DNA from: Stutzerimonas balearica DSM 6083
Lineage (GTDB): Bacteria > Pseudomonadota > Gammaproteobacteria > Pseudomonadales > Pseudomonadaceae
Direction of reading: 5' to 3'
NCBI RefSeq assembly: GCF_000818015.1
Contig: NZ_CP007511.1
Coordinates: 2,924,501-2,988,500, forward strand
Length of the DNA stretch: 64,000 nucleotides
A program made the translations under genes and the position numbers. A model generated the notes under the pieces. That model had not been told where the DNA came from, searched no databases, and saw only the letters and a program-made list of their open reading frames with translations. Below are positions 59,091-64,000 of the stretch, in pieces; position 1 is the first letter of the stretch, and every line of letters starts with the position of its first letter.

Positions 59091-59549
59091 TCAATCAGCA
59101 CCGCCAAGTTGTTCGATGCGGGCCAGCAGGCCATCGGCACTTTGTTCGCCGACCAGGCGCTCGCGGACCTTGCCCTGCGTGTCGACCAGATAGGTCACCG
59201 GCAAGACCGGACTGCGCTCGAGCCCCAGCCGCTCGGCGGGATCCTCGCTCAACACCCGGAAGCGTATGCCCAAGGCTTCTACCGCCTGGGCCAGCTGCTC
59301 GCCACGCAGCTCGTCGAAATTCACCCCTAGAACGGCAACATCCGGTCGAGTACTGGCCAGCCGATTCAACTCGGGCACCTCGGTGCGGCAGGGTGCGCAC
59401 CACTCGGCCCAGTAATTGATCACCAGCCAGCGCCCATCCAGATCATCGGAGGCAACGGGCCGACCATGCTGATCGACACCCCAATCTGCGTCGCAGCCAC
59501 CGAGCAGCACTGCCAGCGAGAGCACGGTAAGGGTGATGATGCGCTTCAT
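59091..59549 (-). CDS. TlpA-like membrane-anchored thioredoxin lipoprotein
   Basis: A 152-residue thioredoxin-fold protein. It has a lipobox LLGGC and the redox motif in YWAEWCAPCRTEVPEL (Cys-Ala-Pro-Cys). The PVTYLVDTQGKVRERLVGEQS segment contains the cis-Pro. TlpA proteins reduce disulfides in the periplasm, for example in cytochrome c or Cu-A assembly. I start at the second ATG (59549) because AAGG lies close upstream; the frame begins 4 codons earlier. Confidence 0.88.
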   Translation of the reverse strand: MKRIITLTVLSLAVLLGGCDADWGVDQHGRPVASDDLDGRWLVINYWAEWCAPCRTEVPELNRLASTRPDVAVLGVNFDELRGEQLAQAVEALGIRFRVLSEDPAERLGLERSPVLPVTYLVDTQGKVRERLVGEQSADGLLARIEQLGGAD

Positions 59550-59709
59550 GCCTTGCCTCATTTACAACAGCGAACGAAGGCCCGATTGTGCCGCCGCCGT
59601 GCTCGCTTGGCGACCTCTGCGAGCGCGAGGCGCCAGCCCGGCACTCGATCTGCGAGTCCGGTCACGGGAGCCCACGGCAACGCTCACAGTTTGCTCTCAA
59701 GGCACTGCT

Positions 59710-59715
59710 TATAAT
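59710..59715 (+). promoter_or_regulatory. Consensus -10 element before the 130-aa gene
   Basis: A perfect TATAAT lies 34 bases before the start codon at 59749. A good -35 at the right distance is not apparent (TTGCTC at 59691 is only 13 bases away), so other elements may be involved. Confidence 0.4.
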
Positions 59716-59748
59716 TCGGCCTTCTCCAACGAATCGGTAACCTGCGCC

Positions 59749-60141
59749 ATGTCCAAGCAATACGAGAAACTCGTCGGGACCGTACCCGCTCGCATTGTTC
59801 AACAAGCCACGCTCGTGTTGACGACGCATGACGGCAAGGTGGCCGAATTCAATGTCGCAGCCTGGCTGCAACTGCCCGGACAGATAGGTCGCAGCCTGTC
59901 GCTACTGGCACGTTATCGGGATGGAAATACGGTGCGCGAGGTGGCGATCGATCATGGTCGCGTCGATCAGGTGGGCAAGATACTGCTGTCAGGTGTCGCC
60001 AACCTGCCGGTCAGGCATAGCATTGAGGAGCTGCAAATCGTGGCCCGCTCGATCTACGAGCTGAACGCAGTGACCGTCGACGAGCTCTTCGCGCAACCCG
60101 CCGCCCCGGCCGAGCCCACCCAGTTGCAGGTTCAGGCCTGA
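59749..60141 (+). CDS. Hypothetical protein, 130 aa
   Basis: A 130-residue predicted cytoplasmic protein, no signal or membrane segment. It contains beta-strand-like AEFNVAAWLQLPGQIGRSLSLLARYRDGNTVREVAIDHGRVDQVG and a helical C-terminal part ending in a proline/alanine-rich tail. I do not recognise the family. The stop is directly next to the stop of the convergent 62-residue gene. A consensus -10 box lies upstream, so it is likely to be an expressed independent gene. Confidence 0.65.
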   Translation: MSKQYEKLVGTVPARIVQQATLVLTTHDGKVAEFNVAAWLQLPGQIGRSLSLLARYRDGNTVREVAIDHGRVDQVGKILLSGVANLPVRHSIEELQIVARSIYELNAVTVDELFAQPAAPAEPTQLQVQA

Positions 60142-60330
60142 CTAACCGACCGCCTGCTCCACGCGCGCGGTCGGTCTATCCTCCATGGCGCGTCCGCCCT
60201 CGGGCGGACGCTCGACCAGCGATTCAGGCCAGTGACTGAAGCGCAACCCGGTCAGTCGATTGAGCGCCTCCAATGCCGCCTCCGGCGCTCGCCGGTGCAG
60301 ATGAATCACCTTGCCGCATTTGCTGTCCAT
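60142..60330 (-). CDS. Small conserved hypothetical protein, 62 aa
   Basis: A 62-residue basic protein starting MDSKCGKVIHLHRRAPEAALE, followed by LNRLTGLRFSHWPESLV. I take the ATG at 60330, since GGAGG lies about 10 bases upstream; a Met 10 codons earlier has no site. A gene of this sort exists at this locus in other pseudomonads to my recollection. No function known. It shares its 3' border with the 130-residue gene. Confidence 0.65.
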   Translation of the reverse strand: MDSKCGKVIHLHRRAPEAALEALNRLTGLRFSHWPESLVERPPEGGRAMEDRPTARVEQAVG

Positions 60331-60458
60331 AGGCCGTCCTCCACTTCTCGCATGATGCATAGCGAGATCCGTGCCACCGCCCGGAACCGCCCACGCGCCA
60401 CGCAGCCACGGGCATACCCGACCGGTCAGACGGGCTATCGATTGGCACGCACATTCAC

Positions 60459-61685
60459 CTACTGACGTTTTTCGTCACCCTCACCGCGCAGCCAGCTGGC
60501 CAGGCTGCCGCCGAACAGCCGAGCCTGCTCCTGGCGCAGGCTCGCCAATGCCTGCCGCAGCGGGACATACCACGGCTCATCGAGTGGCTGGCCGAGCGCT
60601 TCGGGGTCATTGACCGGCCATGGGTTGTTGCGCATCAGCTGCTGCATCTCGTAGCCACCGAGATCGCGGCACAGGACCCAGCCGCCGCTGCCGGTACGCG
60701 TGACCAGCTGTTCGGACTCAAGGAAGCCGATCAGCTCATCCCACTCGTCATTCGGCAGCGACCAGCCCGCTTTACGCAGACCGCGCAGGTCAAGATCACG
60801 TCCCTCCTGCTGGCGCGCGTAGAGGATGCGTAGCAACACCAGAAGCAGTGCCAGCTTGGGAAGCCGACGCCGACGCCATTCGGCCGATGAGGACAACCCA
60901 CAGACCAGCTCGGCGCCGAATAGCACGATCATCCAGGACAGGTAGATCCACAGCAGGAACAGCGGCACCGTGGCGAAAGCCCCGTAGATCAGCTGATAGC
61001 TGGGAAAATAACTGACATAAAGGCCAAACAGCTGCTTTGCGGCCTCGAACAGCAGCGCTGTGAAGGAGCCGCCCACCAGCGCGTGCTTGAGCGGTACCCG
61101 GGTGTTCGGCACCGCAGCATAGATGAGCGTGAAGGCCGCCACGCTGAGCAGCAATGGCATGACCTTGAGCAACGCGCTGGCACCGATGATCGCGTGCGGC
61201 CCGGAGAGCAGGGTCAGCGAAGTGAGGTAGGTGCTGGTGGCGAAGGCCGCACCGAGTAGCAAGGGGCCAAGGCTGAGAATCGCCCAATACAGCAGAAAGC
61301 TCGATATCCCCCGCCTGGGCTGACGGACCCGCCAGATGGTGTTGAACGCCTTCTCGATGGTCAGCAGCATGGTCAGCGCTGTGGCCATCAGCAGACCAAC
61401 GCCAAACCAGGTCAGCTGGCGGGCCTGAGTGGAGAAAGCAACCAGGTATTCCTGGATGGTCGCACCCGTCGAGGGGATGAAGTTGCGAAAAATGAACAGT
61501 TGGATCTGCTCGCCGACGCCATGGAACGCGGGTATCACCGACAGCATCGCGAAGGTCACCGTCATCATCGGCACCACGGCGAACAAGGTGGTGTAGGTCA
61601 GCGCCGCGGCGCTGTGCGGGCCTCGATCCGCGAGAAAGCGCCGTAGCAGAAAACGTCCGAACTCCATCAGTTTGTCGAAGCGCAA
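60459..61685 (-). CDS. BrkB/YihY family inner-membrane protein
   Basis: A 408-residue protein with six membrane helices in the first 290 residues ([21 protein letters not shown] is the family start), and a C-terminal soluble domain with winged-helix-like features (about 300-400). It matches the YihY/BrkB group, once annotated as ribonuclease BN; function is unknown. I start at a TTG at 61685, which has AGAGGA 8 bases upstream and gives [12 protein letters not shown]; the ATG at 61667 has no site. A longer frame to 62324 is arginine-rich antisense of wrbA/arsC. Confidence 0.88.
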   Translation of the reverse strand: MRFDKLMEFGRFLLRRFLADRGPHSAAALTYTTLFAVVPMMTVTFAMLSVIPAFHGVGEQIQLFIFRNFIPSTGATIQEYLVAFSTQARQLTWFGVGLLMATALTMLLTIEKAFNTIWRVRQPRRGISSFLLYWAILSLGPLLLGAAFATSTYLTSLTLLSGPHAIIGASALLKVMPLLLSVAAFTLIYAAVPNTRVPLKHALVGGSFTALLFEAAKQLFGLYVSYFPSYQLIYGAFATVPLFLLWIYLSWMIVLFGAELVCGLSSSAEWRRRRLPKLALLLVLLRILYARQQEGRDLDLRGLRKAGWSLPNDEWDELIGFLESEQLVTRTGSGGWVLCRDLGGYEMQQLMRNNPWPVNDPEALGQPLDEPWYVPLRQALASLRQEQARLFGGSLASWLRGEGDEKRQ

Positions 61686-61814
61686 ATGCAGTCCTCTTCG
61701 CCTTGCTGTCGTTGCGGACGGCCTCGAAATCCCCTGCTGTCCATGCAGCCGGGTTTCGGCGCGCCGCCCGGTGGAGGTTAGAATGGCCGCCCTCACCGGC
61801 CGGACGCAACCGAA

Positions 61815-63173
<1,359 letters not shown>

Positions 63174-63179
63174 CCGCGA

Positions 63180-63206
63180 GCCTGGCGCTGTTTCGCGGCG
63201 CCAGGC
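63180..63206. terminator. Possible shared terminator between DUF2069 and GNAT genes
   Basis: A 9-bp inverted repeat GCCTGGCGC/GCGCCAGGC (63180-63188 with 63198-63206) in the 49-bp convergent gap. It has no T-run, so termination is uncertain. Confidence 0.4.
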
Positions 63207-63222
63207 CTGTGCGCCGCCTGAC

Positions 63223-63654
63223 CTAGTCGATCGGCCTCGCTCGCATGAGCCACTCAAGCTGCCCGGTGTGTGCATCGACCCGCTGGCACACCGTCTCGAA
63301 GCCCTGCGCCAGGTAGAACTGTACGCTGGGCTGGTTGGCCAGATAGACCGATAGCGTCAGCTCGCCGCGCAGGCGCCTGGCATGGCTCAGCAGCGCCGTG
63401 CCGATGCCCCGCCCCTGCCACTCAGGCTGAACGAACAAGGCCGCCAGCGTATGGCCGCTGAGCGCATGGAAGCCGACCACACGCCCCTCCTGCTCATAGA
63501 CGAACACCTGCGAAGCGGGCAGATAGCGCGTGCGCATGTCATCGAGCTGGGCACGCCAGAACTCAGCCGGAACGAAATCGTGCGCGGCAATGGAGGCCGC
63601 CAGCCAGATATCCAGGATGGCCTGCGTGTCGTCGTCGTTGGCACTGCGGATCAT
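63223..63654 (-). CDS. GNAT family N-acetyltransferase
   Basis: A 143-residue GNAT fold protein. The acetyl-CoA-binding loop reads VQPEWQGRGIGTALLSHARR, and the C-terminal LSVYLANQPSVQFYLAQGFETVCQRVD is typical. Substrate unknown. It lies next to hda on the same strand with a 54-bp gap. Confidence 0.9.
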   Translation of the reverse strand: MIRSANDDDTQAILDIWLAASIAAHDFVPAEFWRAQLDDMRTRYLPASQVFVYEQEGRVVGFHALSGHTLAALFVQPEWQGRGIGTALLSHARRLRGELTLSVYLANQPSVQFYLAQGFETVCQRVDAHTGQLEWLMRARPID

Positions 63655-63708
63655 CTCTCTCGCCTCATCGGTCCATCCGTCCCGCCCGCTCGGTCCCGGT
63701 GCGGCGCG

Positions 63709-64000
63709 TTACCAACCCAATGTCTCTTTGAGAAAGGGAATCGTCAGCTTGCGCTGGGCCTGCAGCGAGGCCTGGTCGAGCTGGTCGAGCAGCTCGAACA
63801 GGGCGCTCATGCTGCGCGCGCCACGGGTGAGAATGAAGCGGCCGACGTCGTCCGGCAGGTTCAGGCCGCGTCGTGATGCTCGTAGTTGCAGGGCGCGCAA
63901 CTTGTCCTCGTCCGAGAGCGGTTGCAGTTGGAAGACCAGCGCCAGGCTGAGGCGCGATTGCAGATCGGCCAGGCGAACCGGCAACTCACGCGGCGCCGCA
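63709..64000 (-). CDS. hda: DnaA regulatory inactivator Hda, C-terminal part (5' end outside window)
   Basis: The last 96 or so residues of the AAA+ protein Hda, which with the sliding clamp triggers DnaA-ATP hydrolysis. The region [45 protein letters not shown] and the [14 protein letters not shown]-terminus are the family's. The frame is open to the window edge ([17 protein letters not shown]), so the N-terminus with the clamp-binding motif is not shown. Confidence 0.94.
   Translation of the reverse strand, partial: AAPRELPVRLADLQSRLSLALVFQLQPLSDEDKLRALQLRASRRGLNLPDDVGRFILTRGARSMSALFELLDQLDQASLQAQRKLTIPFLKETLGW

Overview
The window is high-GC (roughly two thirds G+C by eye) gammaproteobacterial chromosome from a pseudomonad. 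The protein sequences (AspS, Pal, TolQ, Hda, ProS, QueC, OscA) read like Pseudomonas orthologues, and the gene order hda-wrbA-arsC...proS-oprD...dps-aspS-yebC-ruvCAB-ybgC-tolQRAB-pal-cpoB-queE-queC-tRNA-Lys and nadA...bcp-gcvR-dapA-bamC-purC-tRNA-Ser is the one I know from P. aeruginosa. The mix with accessory respiratory genes suggests the P. stutzeri (Stutzerimonas) group; that last step is inference. No phage, CRISPR array or insertion sequence was seen.

Layout. 1-3.6 kb: end of a ydbH-ynbE-ydbL envelope operon, a secreted HExxH protein and a PhoD-like phosphatase. 3.6-7.8 kb (minus strand): a small unknown gene, DNA polymerase II, an LsfA-type 1-Cys peroxiredoxin and an RBBP9-type hydrolase. 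8.0-12.6 kb: a sulfate-starvation block, oscA-sbp-cysT-cysW-cysA, split between sbp and cysT by three tandem copies of a 109-bp two-hairpin repeat. 12.6-17.1 kb (minus): an SH3-domain membrane protein, then DUF1641 plus a cysteine-type formate dehydrogenase. 17.7-29.3 kb: a gapless operon of 13 reading frames encoding alternative complex III (ActABCDEF), a small unknown membrane protein, an SCO copper chaperone and a caa3-type cytochrome c oxidase (CoxB, CoxA, CoxC, subunit IV). This operon is the most notable part of the window: a complete quinol-to-oxygen chain independent of bc1. Its coxC is interrupted by an in-frame TAG.

29.4-40.8 kb: flavodoxin-like reductase, ExoD-family protein, tRNA-Ser(CGA), purC, bamC, dapA, gcvR, bcp, tusA-like, bepA-like M48 protease, nadA, acyl-CoA:carboxylate CoA-transferase, tRNA-Lys(UUU), queC. 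40.8-53.6 kb: queE, the Tol-Pal system, Holliday junction genes ruvABC, yebC, aspS, dps, a membrane-anchored cold-shock-domain protein and slyX. 53.6-64 kb: HIT protein, OprD porin, proS, a lipoprotein, a lytic transglycosylase, TlpA-like thioredoxin, small unknown genes, a BrkB/YihY membrane protein, arsC, wrbA, a DUF2069 protein, a GNAT acetyltransferase and the 3' part of hda, cut by the window edge.

How the parts work together: the Act/caa3 operon passes electrons from quinol through ActB Fe-S clusters and the ActA/ActE hemes to the CoxB heme and Cu-A, then to the CoxA heme-copper centre. The formate dehydrogenase is transcribed divergently from it across a 0.6-kb spacer and could supply reducing power, but the link is positional only. 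The Tol-Pal, Ruv and queuosine blocks are housekeeping operons with conserved internal order.
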